Position numbers and translations under genes: made by a program. Of a stretch of 64,000 nt of DNA, positions 12,102-23,400 are shown piece after piece. The stretch spans positions 62,371,501 to 62,435,500 of the forward strand of contig NC_133027.1 in assembly GCF_048771995.1 (NCBI RefSeq). The letters are read 5' to 3'. How positions within the stretch are numbered: position 1 is the first letter of the stretch; each line of letters opens with the position of its first letter. Under the pieces are notes generated by a model. It searched no databases. It saw only the letters and a list, made by a program, of their open reading frames with translations, and had not been told where the DNA came from. Source of the stretch: Taeniopygia guttata. Taxonomy: Eukaryota > Chordata > Aves > Passeriformes > Estrildidae.

Positions 12102-15100
12102 GTTAAACCAAAAGACCAAACCCTCTTTACAGAAATTGCCTTAAACTGCAGTGTGCAATATAGTTAGTGCAGTGCTAAAGACATTCAAAATAGTAGTGCT
12201 GTTTAAAGTAAGATTGTGGCCACCATCTTCCCCATGGTTTCCAATGTGTAGTATTTGAAATAATCTCTTTTTCTGTGCTTCAAGTAGCAATTAAGTATTG
12301 TATTTCAAATGCCACCACACATCAATGGTGAGTAAATAATGGCTTAAATAAGAACTAAAAAAAAAAGGTTTGTTTGCTTTTGCAGGTGTTAAATTTCAGC
12401 AGGACAATCTAACTCAAACAAAGTCCTAAACAAAAGTTACTGGAATTTGTAACTGACAACCTGAGTTTCATGTTAGACAAGGCAGATAATCAAAATAAGC
12501 TCTTCTGGCTCTAAAATCTCTAACCACTGATTCTTATTGTGGCTGTAAATTTCTTTTACATTGAGTTTTTTAACTTTAGTCAAAACAATTTTGTTTAAAT
12601 TGCTATTGCATGAAAAAATGATTGCAGAAACTGCATGGGGTTAAAAGATTTATTTTGTAATGACTATCCTTAAAAATTCCAAGCAGTAAAACTCCCATGG
12701 AGAAGTACATTGCAAGATTTAAATGTGGATTTAAGTTATTTTCTTGTTCTTCTGGTAACTTGCTTATTTCTCCTTTGAGAAGAAATGCAATGTATTCAGT
12801 ACCCCAATGGATTCAAACTTACTTTCTGTAAGCTATCTCAGAATATCAGGAAAAATATTAGGAAAAAGGTAATTGAGTAATTTTAGACACAGTAATTAAT
12901 TCTGCATAACTCTTTTATGGTAAACTCAGCTGCAGTGAAACCCTGCTTGTGGAGAAGAGAATGAAAGCTGGAGATTGTTTCAATGCAAGCTAGTAATGCT
13001 TGTAAGTGAGCCCCTTCCCCCAGGACTCCAGCTTGCAATCCTGTCAGAGCCCTTCAGTCAAGACAGTGGGACCAGACCTGTAACCGAGAGGTTTAGTGGA
13101 GAAAATTCCATTACTTCACTTTGACAGGCTCCCATGGTAATTCTTAATTGGTTACTTTAGATTAGCTTCTCAGCCAACCCTTGTTAATGTGAAATGATAA
13201 CATTGAACTGTGTTCATGGTTTAAGTATAATCCAAAGACCTGCATGAAGTGCACAGGGACAAAGTCAGAAATTATTTTGCACTTGTGCAAGGACAGAATC
13301 AGGCTGATTCTGTCAACCCAATCACAGAATCACAACAATCCAGCCGTTTATGGGCTTTATCAAACACCAGATTAAGACTCCATGTCTGTGCCAGTCATCT
13401 GTTACCAGCCTGATTCTGCTACTTTTAGCCATGGTGCTATTACCTGATTTCTTATGCAATCTTATTTAAACATGAGTAGAAGTGAAAGAGGTGAGTTCTA
13501 TGTTTCTTAGAAAACTTGAGATGACATTAATAGAACAAATTAGTTGTTCATCAATTATAAAAATCTGAGGTAATTGGGGAAAATTGAAATGGTCCCAGTC
13601 AGTACAATTGTTTGTCTTCAACTCAAACTAAATGCCTATGCCTGTTTTTTGTCCCAGAGACAGAAGAGAAAGTCTTTAAAATAATAGATTCCTTTTTATC
13701 TGATATGTAAAGATTCTCAGGCTGGCTCCAGGTGTTCTGGGCTAGAAACAGGGTACAGTAGGTTGTGCCAGGGCCTTCACTGCAGCATATGTACAGGGCA
13801 GTACATGCAGGATGCAAAGGGCGTGCTACAGCAGTCAGTAAACTTTATATTATCCTAAAAGTATAACAAGTTGGTTTAACTATTCTTCATGTCTTTTTTT
13901 TTCCATTAATCATTAATATTCAGTTAATAGAGCAGTGAGCAGAATGTACCCACAGATCTATCCATAAAGGAAGTAATTTACTGTCTCCTTTACAACAGTG
14001 TTGTGTAAACACTTGAGATGCATTGAGTACCACATTTCTGTGGGAGTAGTGGCATATTCGGGTGAGCAAACACAACACTTTAGAGAAAACCAGCATTTTC
14101 AGTCCAGCCCCAGACTACACTGCTACCAGCCTGCAACAGTGTAAAAATAAATCAATGTTACTAATTAAAAAGACTGAGGAAGTGAAAATTACCCCAGCTC
14201 TTTAAAATTCAATGTTTGTGTTAGTTCCACAGCACTTCTGCTCGGTGGAGCTTGAATACAGAATTGGAGAGACCCTGGTCTTACTCCAAACACTCATGGA
14301 TTTCATTCAGTCAGGGCCAGGCCCAGGATGGGTACTTGAACAGATGAGGTGAGAAAGGAAGCCCAAGGGACAATCATTACTTCCCATCATCAGGGTGGTT
14401 TCTTACAAATGCCTTAAAATACTCTTTAAAATTAAAAGTATTAATAAATAAATAATTCTACAACCCCTGTATCATCCCATTGCAACTACCTCTGTATGAG
14501 AAGGCGATCTAGATTCCTCTATTCTTGATCACTCAAATCACAGTTCAGGTTTCAAAGGTGATTATTCAATTGTTTCTTTCTTGAAAGATGTAATGCTGTT
14601 TTTCACAGTGCAGTTTCACTGCTGAACAGCGAATGGAACTGACCCACATGGAGGATCTGCAGGATCCTCCTCAGATTTGCAGCGTTCCCGTGCCTTAACA
14701 TGCAGATCTAAACTGTCTCTGGGACCCAGTAGAAGCCGTGTTGTACCTCATTGTGAGGCTACTGACTCCAGCCTTGCTGGCATTCTCCAGGATTCAGTGA
14801 AATTACAAGACTTGTTTAACCCTGTGCATGTCCTTTAAAAGTCTTGCTGAACTGGAGCCTGAGTAAATCCCAGGCCCAGCAGGCATTCCTGTACATCCTC
14901 AAGGATAATAGTTGAGTTCTAATGAGTTCAGGGAGAGCTGATGGACAACTTATAGTGATTGTGATCTTCAGTACAGCTAATTTACATCCTTAACATTTTT
15001 AGAATTTCAGTAGGGTGTCTGTACATCAGAAGTCACCGTGGCATACATACTGCCCTGTTTCTTTCAGACATAGGAGCTTCGAATTCTTACTCTCAACCCT

Positions 15101-17970
15101 CCTACATTCCAATGCGATTCCTTTCCTTAATGAGCATGCACCCAAAATGACCTTGTGTTCCATTCTGCAAAATGGTGCACTGTTTCCCTGAATGCTGGAG
15201 CTCAGGTTTTCATGACAAGAGTTGCAATTATTTTTCTGTGCAGCAAGATTTGCAACAAGACAGGCTTTGCAAACATATTTTTGGCCTCTCATTAGGCTGA
15301 CAAGAATTTGGTCAGCCTGGCAAGAAATCTTTTGCATATGGCAAATTAATTTTATTGAAGTACCTCTTTATATTAGTCTTTTAAAAGAGCCTTCTGAATG
15401 CAAAGGCACATACTACTCCTCAGTCTGCCGCTCCGTGTGCTGTACAATTTTTTTTTTAATGAGGCAGGTAGAATCTGACTTCATGCAATTGATTATGACA
15501 TTGTGTTAACAACTGTAATATAAAATTAGCTCCTCTCATGACTAGAACACAATTTCCAAACTTCCCTCGACTACATGCTTTGTCATTCTGGAGTCTCAGA
15601 AAATTCTGTGCTGTGCACTACACTGCTGACCAAGGCACTGGCAAGACCGAAACTGGATCTATCTAATCATTAAGCACTACTCAGCCTTTCCCCCCACAGC
15701 AGATGAGATTCAGTGGGCACCAAACCTCATTGACATTCCCTGATGATGCCTTTGGTTTGTGGTGGTGGCAAAATTGCTTGTCCCAGTAACCTCCAATTAC
15801 TACATTTAAGTGACAAAACTCACACAAATCAACATCTCCGCTAACAATGCATTTTCACTATTTTAATGTTGCAGAACTACTTGCATTTTACTTTTGGCAC
15901 AGGTTCTAACTCAATTCCATTTAAGTCAATGGGAGCTTAAAGAATCCTTCCCTTTGCTTCAGTGATAGGAAATAAGCCCAGCAGTCAAGGTTTATCCTCC
16001 AAATATTAGCAGAAATGCTCCACTTATCAGGCAGTTGATACTGTTAGCTCAAAGGCAATAAAATCTTTGCATCCAAACATAAGCTTTTGTTAGATCTTAG
16101 TTGACAGATGGATTTATAAGTTGATAATACAATCTTGAATTTCTTCTTAAATGTTGTTAAATTGAAGCATTTGGGAAGTGTGGATTTTTTCAAAACAGCT
16201 CTTTGAGGAACAATACTAAAATTGTGATGCCAGTGAACCTTGACTTTCCTATCATTGTAAAGTGTCATTAAAAGACTATTATAAAACTGGAATCTAGTTT
16301 TATTTTTGTTTGGATAAAACAACTGAAGACACATGGACAAGGGCAGAGCTAACCAGATAAGAAGCAGATCTCTACTAAACCTGCAAACTTAACTTTCTGC
16401 TCCCTTCAAAGCTTTTTCCCCAGTAAAGACAACTTAGCAGTGGGCACTATAAAAGATTTCATGGACTTCTGTGTGCTGAGGGCAGGTCCTTAAGCACTAT
16501 GAAATTCCTGAAAAGACTATCATAGGCTACAGTTGAACTTGTAATTAAGCTCTGAATGTGAGCATGAAGAGATTCACCAATTTCAATTTCTAGATATAAC
16601 AGTGGTGGAAGTGCCCAACTTTATGAAATGTGTAATTTTATAGTACGCTGTTGTATATGGCTCAATAGTGGTCCTGATGTGGCAGCTTGGGATACTTCTA
16701 GAATAGTACATGTTAATTCCTGAGTGAACAGCTTTTTGGAAGCAAATTTTCTTTTAATGAATTAATGAGCAGCAGCTGTTGGTAGAAATGTATTTCTTTT
16801 TCTTTCAACAGTGCTTCATATGTAGAACAAACACACATAACTTGTGCCTGTACAAGAATGATACGCTTCTAAATATATGGACAAAAGACATAGCCAGGAT
16901 TGTTCTTCAGACATTACAAAGCACTGCCAGGCAAACAGTAGCATAATCTTTAGTTTAAACAATTCAGTACTGCTGGAAACAACTTTAAAGCCATAACATA
17001 AATGGGTTCTGAAACCCTACAACAGGACATGGACAAACAGAAATGGCTTCTGCAAAGTTTATGTATTGCGCTCTACTTGCCACAAATGTAGTCTAAGTCA
17101 GGAAAAGGTGTGAACCAAATTGTTCAAAGTGCAACTAATTGATTATTTACTATAGCTGCTAGCAGACAAGGAATGTAAAATGTCATTCCCTGTCTGTGTG
17201 CTTAGCATGTGATAGACCTATGATCTGGCAGAAACTGCCCAGGAGTCTTTTGGCTCAGGCTCCAGATTAACACAGATCTTGCCTGCGCAGACAAAATCCT
17301 GTGGGCAATGAAGGGCTTACACAAATCACTATTTCAGGGCTATGCCAATATATTGTTATTTTTCCAACATATATTGCTCCAAGAAGATGTTGGGAGCATT
17401 TTTTTCTACTGGCTGTAGAAAAGTGGGGATTTTGGACACCCAGCTCCATGTGGCTTGACTTCTACATTCTCCTGAGAATTACATCGAAGAACTTCAGGGA
17501 TGATGACTCCTGTAAGATTTAAGGAAGGCAATTTGCACAGCTTGTTCCGTCCCATGCTGCATTTGCCAAGCCAATAATTGCACCTTTCCTGAAGCACTGT
17601 CTTAGCTGTATAGTTTGGTGGACTGGAGAAACTTCCACACTCATGTAACAATACTGGGCAGTTGGATCTTGATACTAACTGTGGAGCTCTTCAACCACAT
17701 GAAATGGCAGTCTGCTCTTTCACCTCTCCTGGTGTTTTCTGACCCTCCTCTCATGTGTGCACCGATGTACCCACCAGGCCTACTGGAGACGTGAGGGACT
17801 GCAGCTGCCGAAAGACGTATATCCTACCCATAATCACGCACTGTCTCTATAAATGGAGCATGAAAGTCACACATGGCTTTTATGGGCGAGGTGCTCTGGA
17901 AGCTATTTTTGAATAGCACTGAGTGTTGGTAACATTCAGCCCATTTGTTAAAGGTTTACAAAGCACTCAT

Positions 17971-17988
17971 AAAAAAAAAAAAAAAAAA
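17971..17988. repeat. Poly(A) tract, A18
   Basis: Uninterrupted run of 18 A, about 140 bp before the CR1 fragment. CR1 elements do not end in poly(A), so this is probably unrelated to that insertion. Confidence 0.9.
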
Positions 17989-18127
17989 GAGCCACAAAAA
18001 GCCACACTCAAATTCTGCAGTGACCTGAGCTGTCAGACTCAGTGCCATCCTGTCATTGAGGACTGGGGATTGTGAGTATGCTCCTATCTAGAGCTCCAAA
18101 TCAGCAAAACTGATTAAAGGTATTTTA

Positions 18128-18570
18128 AGGTCCAGAAAAGGGCAATGAAGCTGGTGAAGGGTCTGCAACACAATTCCTATGAGGAATGGCAGAGCGAGGT
18201 GGGGTTATTTAGCCTGAAGAAGATGAGGCTCAGACGCCTTATCGCTCACTATGATTCCCTGAAAGGAGGGTGTAGCCAGGTGAGAGTTGGTCTCTTCTCC
18301 CAGACCCTAGTGACAGGACAAGAGGACACAGTCTTAAAACTGTGCCAGAGGAGGTTTGGGATGGACATTCGGAGGAATTTCTTCACAGAAGGGGTGATTA
18401 GACACTGGGATAGGCTGCCCAGGGAGGTTGTTGGAGTCACCATCCCTGGAGGCGTTTAAGGAGACTCGATGTGGCACTGAGTGCCATGGTCTAGTTGACA
18501 AGGTGGTGTTCGCTCATGGGCTCTGCTCAATGACCTCAGAGGTCTTTTCCAACTTAGTTCATTCTGTGAA
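18128..18570 (+). mobile_element. CR1 LINE, 5'-truncated 3' end
   Basis: This segment closely follows the 3' end of avian CR1 retrotransposons. It has the stretch around CTATGAGGAATGGCAGAG, then TTTAGCCTGAAGAAGATGAG, the block around GGGATAGGCTGCCCAGG, and the terminal ATTCTGTGAA, a variant of the usual ATTCTATGAA terminus. The insertion is in the plus orientation and retains only the end of ORF2 and the 3' UTR, as is normal for CR1 copies truncated during target-primed reverse transcription. A 104-codon open frame (18145-18459) is residual reverse-transcriptase C-terminal and 3' sequence and is not a host gene. Its presence is the best single sign that the genome is avian. Confidence 0.9.
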
Positions 18571-19019
18571 AGTAGCCCCTGTACCTAGCGATGGACCCAA
18601 CCTGGCCACTCCCTGCCTGTTCCTTTTGCTGGTGTCAGGGGTACCCAGGTGCCATAGCACACTTTCAGTCAGACCAACACCGAAGGCAGCTGTGCCCGGT
18701 GTCACTGCTCTCTCGCACCCACCTCCCATCAGACTCACACTGAGCCCAGCTGCCCCTGCCAGCCTTTCATCGCTGCGCTGACCGACACAGGGACAAGCGA
18801 CTGCCGATGTCCTCCCGCTCTGCAGGTCTGGCTAGGGATGAACGGCCTGAAGCACGCCGCTGGCATCCTGCCTGCACGGCCCTGCCAACCGCCCCTCGGG
18901 TGCTGCTCCCCTCCCCGGCAGCAGCGGGCGGGAGCTCCTCCAGCCGCGCCGTCCTGAGCCCGGAGGTGGCAGAGGGGGTCGGGCAGGGACGCGCCGCGTG
19001 TGCCCCGCTCCAGCAGGGC

Positions 19020-19058
19020 CGGGGGCGGCAGGGGGGGCGGCAGGGGGGGCGGCAGGGA
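19020..19058 (+). repeat. G-rich 12-bp tandem repeat, G-quadruplex-prone
   Basis: About three tandem copies of a unit approximating GGGGGGGCGGCA lie inside the orphan CpG island. The plus strand carries three or more long G-runs separated by short CGGCA spacers, a pattern able to form a G-quadruplex. It sits about 170 bp upstream of the TATA box. Confidence 0.75.
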
Positions 19059-19183
19059 ACCCCTCGGGGGTGCTCGGGGCAGCCCCCGGCCCGCTCCCGC
19101 TGCCCGGGCATGCGCACGGAGCCCGCGGGCGCCGCCCGTGCCGCCCCGGGAGCGGCGGGACTTTGCCCCGGGCGCGGCGGTGC

Positions 19184-19236
19184 CGTCACGCGGCGGCGCC
19201 CAATGGCCCCGCGCGCCCGAAATAGCGCGCTATAAA
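19184..19236 (+). promoter_or_regulatory. Core promoter: CRE half-site, CCAAT box and TATA box
   Basis: On the plus strand, a CGTCA half-site (19184-19188) is followed by a CCAAT box within GCCCAATGGC (19200-19204) and a TATA box TATAAATGG (TATAAA at 19231-19236). The order and spacing fit a plus-strand promoter with initiation near 19260-19266, placing TATA at about -30 and CCAAT at about -60. The ATG at 19236 overlaps the TATA box and should not be transcribed, so the frame starting there is not a credible protein. The downstream transcript is unidentified. Confidence 0.55.
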
Positions 19237-19420
19237 TGGCGCCGCCCGCCCGCCCGCCCGGCCCAGGTGTGGCGGTGGCGGAGCGCGGGGCCGCCGGCAC
19301 CGCCCGGCCCTCCCCTGGTCGCGGCTCCCCGAGCGGCCGGCTGGGCGCGGTCCCCGCCTGCGGGAGAAGCCCCGGGGCAGGGTGTGACGCCTTGGGGGCC
19401 CTTGGTGCCTGGCGTTGTCA

Positions 19421-20416
19421 CTTTGTCCTCCCTCAAGGACTCGCTGACTCTTCCTGCAGGTCTTGGTTCGTTCCTCCCTTCAAAGCGAGAGCTTCACCTG
19501 CCTCTGCAGCAGCCCAGGGGAGCCGGTGGCACGCCATCGTGGAGAACCCAAACCTGTCCTGGCAGTCCTGCCATGTGTGTGCTTTTAAAACAGCATCTGT
19601 TTGAGACCTGAGACTGCCTGTTCCCGATGAAGGAAGCGGGCTGATAAAGCTTATCGCCTTGGCCCGAGCTCTTCCATCTCTCCGGCATTAGTCTGAGCCC
19701 TGGTGCCACGGGAGAAGGCTGCAGAGATAGTGCTGGGCCAGGCCCTTTCTGGGGAGGATGCTTCTGGGGAGACACAGGCCTGCCCTGCCTCGGGCTTCCC
19801 ACCCCACACAGACACACACGATGCATGCTCCTAAACCCACCCATGGAGAAACCTAAGGTGGGATTTTCTTTTTATCCCATTTCCACATGGGAAAGATGGA
19901 GATGCATCACCAGGAGGTGAGCAGAGCAAAACTGAAATTACTCAGAATGAAAGCAAATAGCCTCCTATTTGAAGATGTGTGCTTTTTTAAAAAAACACAT
20001 GATAAGGACAATGTTAAAAATACACCAAGTTCCTGACTATTCTCAAGACTGCAAGGGCTGTACGTGCAACAGACCCTTTCAAAGATGTGTCCCTACTTGC
20101 TTGAGCTGTGCTGGTTTTATGGACATGCTCCCAACACGTGTTCTCAGTCTGCACTGTGCAATTGCAATTGCACCTGTTTTCACCCTACTACTTGGACATA
20201 GTCCTTACCTACTCTCAGATAAGGTATCTGCTGTAGGGTCAGTGGGTTTGGATTTGGGTTTTTTTGTTGTTGTCTGTTTGTTTGGTTTTGTGTTTGTTTG
20301 TTTTTGGGTAGTTTTTTGGTGGCTTTTTGCCTTTTTTTTTTTTTTTTTAAATTGTGAGACCTCAGTAAAATAATAAAGAATATGCATTTTATGTTGGGGA
20401 AGAGTATCTTACATAA

Positions 20417-20420
<4 letters not shown>
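19421..20420. other. Non-coding flank downstream of the orphan promoter
   Basis: Moderately GC-rich up to about 19850, then AT-rich. If the TATA promoter is active this would be its transcript body. A donor-like AGGAG/GTGAGC occurs at 19917 and an AATAAA at 20372, but no protein is recognisable. From 20240 to 20350 the plus strand is TG- and T-rich (TTTG-like units, then a T tract), a low-complexity run leading into the (AC)n microsatellite. Confidence 0.4.

Positions 20421-20421
<1 letters not shown>

Positions 20422-20461
<40 letters not shown>
20422..20461. repeat. (AC)20 microsatellite
   Basis: Forty bases of uninterrupted AC dinucleotide, preceded by a T/G-rich tract and followed by CCACCCCCC. 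It is long enough to be length-polymorphic and prone to Z-DNA. Confidence 0.95.
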
Positions 20462-20463
<2 letters not shown>

Positions 20464-23400
20464 ACCCCCCTATATATGATTTCATACAGCTGAATTCTCT
20501 AAATAGGCAGTTTATTCTCTTTTTTTAGTTGCCACTGGATTCAAGGAGAGATATTTACTGAAATGCTTAGCATAACAGCTGGGGGAGAAGCGTGATCATC
20601 AGATGAAATTATGAGGTGGCAGGTTCAAAAGAAGGCACCTCTTCACACAAAACAGATCTTGGAAGTTACTGCTACAGGATGCAAGGAAGCAGCTAAAAAA
20701 GCAATTAAGCATGATCACGGAAAAAAAATCTGCACAGGGATGTTCAGAACAAACACCTCCGATTCAGGAACTCTTTGAGGTGCAAATCCTCATCCTTCAC
20801 AAGCATTTTGGGGAGCAGCCTCCCCTGTGCTCATGCTGTCCTTAGGCAATTACTGTTGGCTGCTCTGGAGATAGTCCTGGACTGGACTTGAAATGCTGCT
20901 GTTCTGACCCAGCACAGTCATCCCTACATGTAACTGTCGTTTCATTCAACATGGGTTTTTTTCCAACAATCTTTAATAAGTCATAGAGAACAATTCTTGC
21001 AATAAATCTTTGTGACACAGAAATGCTCTTTATGTTCTGTACCTCTCTTGTTCTTTCCTGCCTGTTACTTTGATTGAGGGATGGAAGGTTGCTTCACTGT
21101 GTATTTGTATAATACAACATTATCAAGCTGAGCGCTGGTCCGTGCCTGTATTTCCTAGTTAATTATTTGATATAAATAAATATTAATAATCTGTATTTCT
21201 GAAGGTGGCCACAAGCCAAAAGACTTGCTGCTTGTTTAAACACTCAAAGTAAGAAACTGTGGAGCTCCAGTCCTCATGTGCTGGCAGAATGAGACAGATG
21301 GGCCATTTGAGAAAGTGATTAAAATACCAGCAATACCTGTCTAAACAGTTACAAATTCCACACTCCACATCTGCAAGGGCTTGTATTTATTATCTAGGGC
21401 ATGGGACCAGACCTTGTGAGCCTGCTGACACTGAAGGGTGACAGCAAGGATGAGGTGCCAATGTAGCAGAAGTGATATGGGGGGCTGAGTGGTGCCAGCC
21501 TCTACCCTGAGGTGCCCAAGCCTGGCTGAGGGCCCACGAGGAGCTCCTGTTCCAGCCTTGTGCTGGAAGGAGGTGGATTGCCACCTACACTTTCTGTTGA
21601 AGAGTCAGTTTGGGCATGTGAATGTTTGCAGGGTTTGGTTTTTTTTTTCCAAAAACAGGTAAGTTTTAGTGCTCAGGAGTGTAGATCACATGGAGAAAAG
21701 GAGCATGATCATCCCATGGCATTGAAAAGTATTCAGGTGCAGGTCTCCTGAAAAAGATTCCTTTCCTGTTAAAGCTGGAGAACCTCTATAGACTCTCATG
21801 TACTTTTTTAAACATGGTGGAAATCCAGTGTGTCAGTCATAAGACAGAGGGGAATTACCTGAAGGAATGCCGTTTCCCTAAGGAGAAGTGAAAAGAAGAC
21901 CTGTTTCTGCTGAGGGGCGTCCTTGCCATATGGATTGGATTTTATAGCAATGTACAGCTCTTGGGTTGGAGGCACATCTTCCTACATGTTCAAGGATCCA
22001 GCTCAGGGTGGATGTGGGCAAAAGCCAAATGGTAGAGCTTTTGTTCTTCCTGTTTGTCTCACCTGTGCTCCCATTGCTCTGCTGGTTGATGGGGGATCAG
22101 CAACAGGCTGCGTATGGAATGGGAGGCAGCAGGTGCTTATGGAGATTGACCATGCAAGGCCATCCTGCTGAGAAGTCATGTTTCTTTTACATGACTGCCA
22201 TCTCTGTTGCTGATAACTATGCAGATTGTGGCTTTAGCAGCCTCTCAGAGACAGCTGTTTCATGAAGATGAGGAGTTCTTCAAAAGTTGCTTAAACATGA
22301 AACTACCTTGGGCTTTGTATAGCACTTTTCTCCAGAAGTGAGTTAGCATTTACTGTAAATACAGTAAAATGAATTTATTCTTTAGTTGGAAGACACAGGC
22401 CTGGGAGGCATGGAATGGGGAGCTCAGTCCCACAGAACCAGCAACAGGGATTGGGCTTCAGCCCAAAAAAAGGGCTGCAGAACAATTATTCCACCTGCCT
22501 CACAGTCTACATACATTTATACCACATTGTCTGCATGTCCATAGCCACGGTCCGTACTTCCCAGTAACTTTTTAATGAACCTCAGTCTTCTAGTAGGTGT
22601 CCAAAAGTCCCAAGTCTGAAGTCACACAGGAAGAATGGAGTGGTCAGTGGCACTGGCACTGCATCCCTGTGGTTGATGGGTTTTCCAGTCCCAAGTCCCA
22701 CGCTGCTGTGGCACCTATTAAGATCATGCAAAGTTCTCAGAGTACTAGGGAAGATCTCTCCTGATTCCTGTGAGTTTCAGCTCCTGAACAGCACCTGACT
22801 TAGATTCCCTTTTGGTTTTCCTTCAGTTCATCCAGTCCATTCCCACAGACACTGCTACAGCTCTGTACTGTCTGCAGGGCCAGGCAGCTCCTGCAGCCCA
22901 GGCACGGGGTATAGGTGTGTTCCCACAGAGCAGTTCATCAGCACTTTTGTAGGAACTGCAAGTCACCTGAGTCACCTGTGACTGGAATGGCAGGAGATGT
23001 TGTGTCTCAAAAACATTTGGAGGGCAGGAATGTTTTTTTGGAGTGGGGCGGTAGCTGAGACTCTTTGGAAGAGGAAATCTTTGATAAATTGCCTAAAGGT
23101 ACAGTGGTGGTGCCACACAGGCAGTGTCACACAGGCATAAGGAAAGGGAAAAATAAATGAAATCATTGGTTTTTTTCCAGGAGAAAGACTTATCTTTATT
23201 CACTGGTATGTATTCAGACAGTGCTGATTTACAGGCACATATATAATATTTACATTCAGTCCGTGTTTTCCACTAACCAGAACAAGACAGTGCCTATCAT
23301 CTGGGCAGTTGTAAACATGAAAATACGTTAGTTTGAATTTGTAGTTTTTTTCATTTTAGTGAATGATATTTTTGCTCTTCATTTGGTGTGTCAAATCTGC

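Larger units (their letters stand above)
2961..18127. other. Long non-coding interval, no gene recognised
   Basis: AT-rich intergenic-type DNA. I looked on both strands for exons with plausible GT/AG borders and for known protein motifs and found none that convinced. Open frames of 100-147 codons (for example minus 3274-3717, minus 4733-5059, plus 11267-11689) match no family I recognise and are compatible with chance. Low-complexity items include T21 at 8158-8178, A20 at 12082-12101 and A18 at 17971-17988. Human RSPH3 lies between EZR and TAGAP, but no recognisable RSPH3 coding sequence was seen here. Confidence 0.6.
18790..19420. promoter_or_regulatory. Orphan CpG island
   Basis: A sharply bounded GC- and CpG-rich block begins about 220 bp after the CR1 terminus and ends near 19420. 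It contains the TATA and CCAAT elements annotated separately and a G-rich tandem repeat at 19020-19058. Overlapping open frames on both strands (up to 203 codons) are stop-poor GC-rich shadows, and none resembles a known protein. It lies between the EZR-like and TAGAP-like exons, where human carries RSPH3, but nothing in the sequence identifies it as the RSPH3 promoter. A lncRNA or an unrecognised 5' UTR exon is equally possible. Confidence 0.7.

Noticed and set aside
13321..13350. AATCACAGAATCACAACAATCC as a CR1 terminus
   Set aside because: Only about 15 bases resemble the CR1 end and the following sequence does not continue as CR1.
18767..19611. Open frames of 122-203 codons in the second CpG island
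   Set aside because: Composition-driven, mutually overlapping, and one starts inside the TATA box; no recognisable protein.
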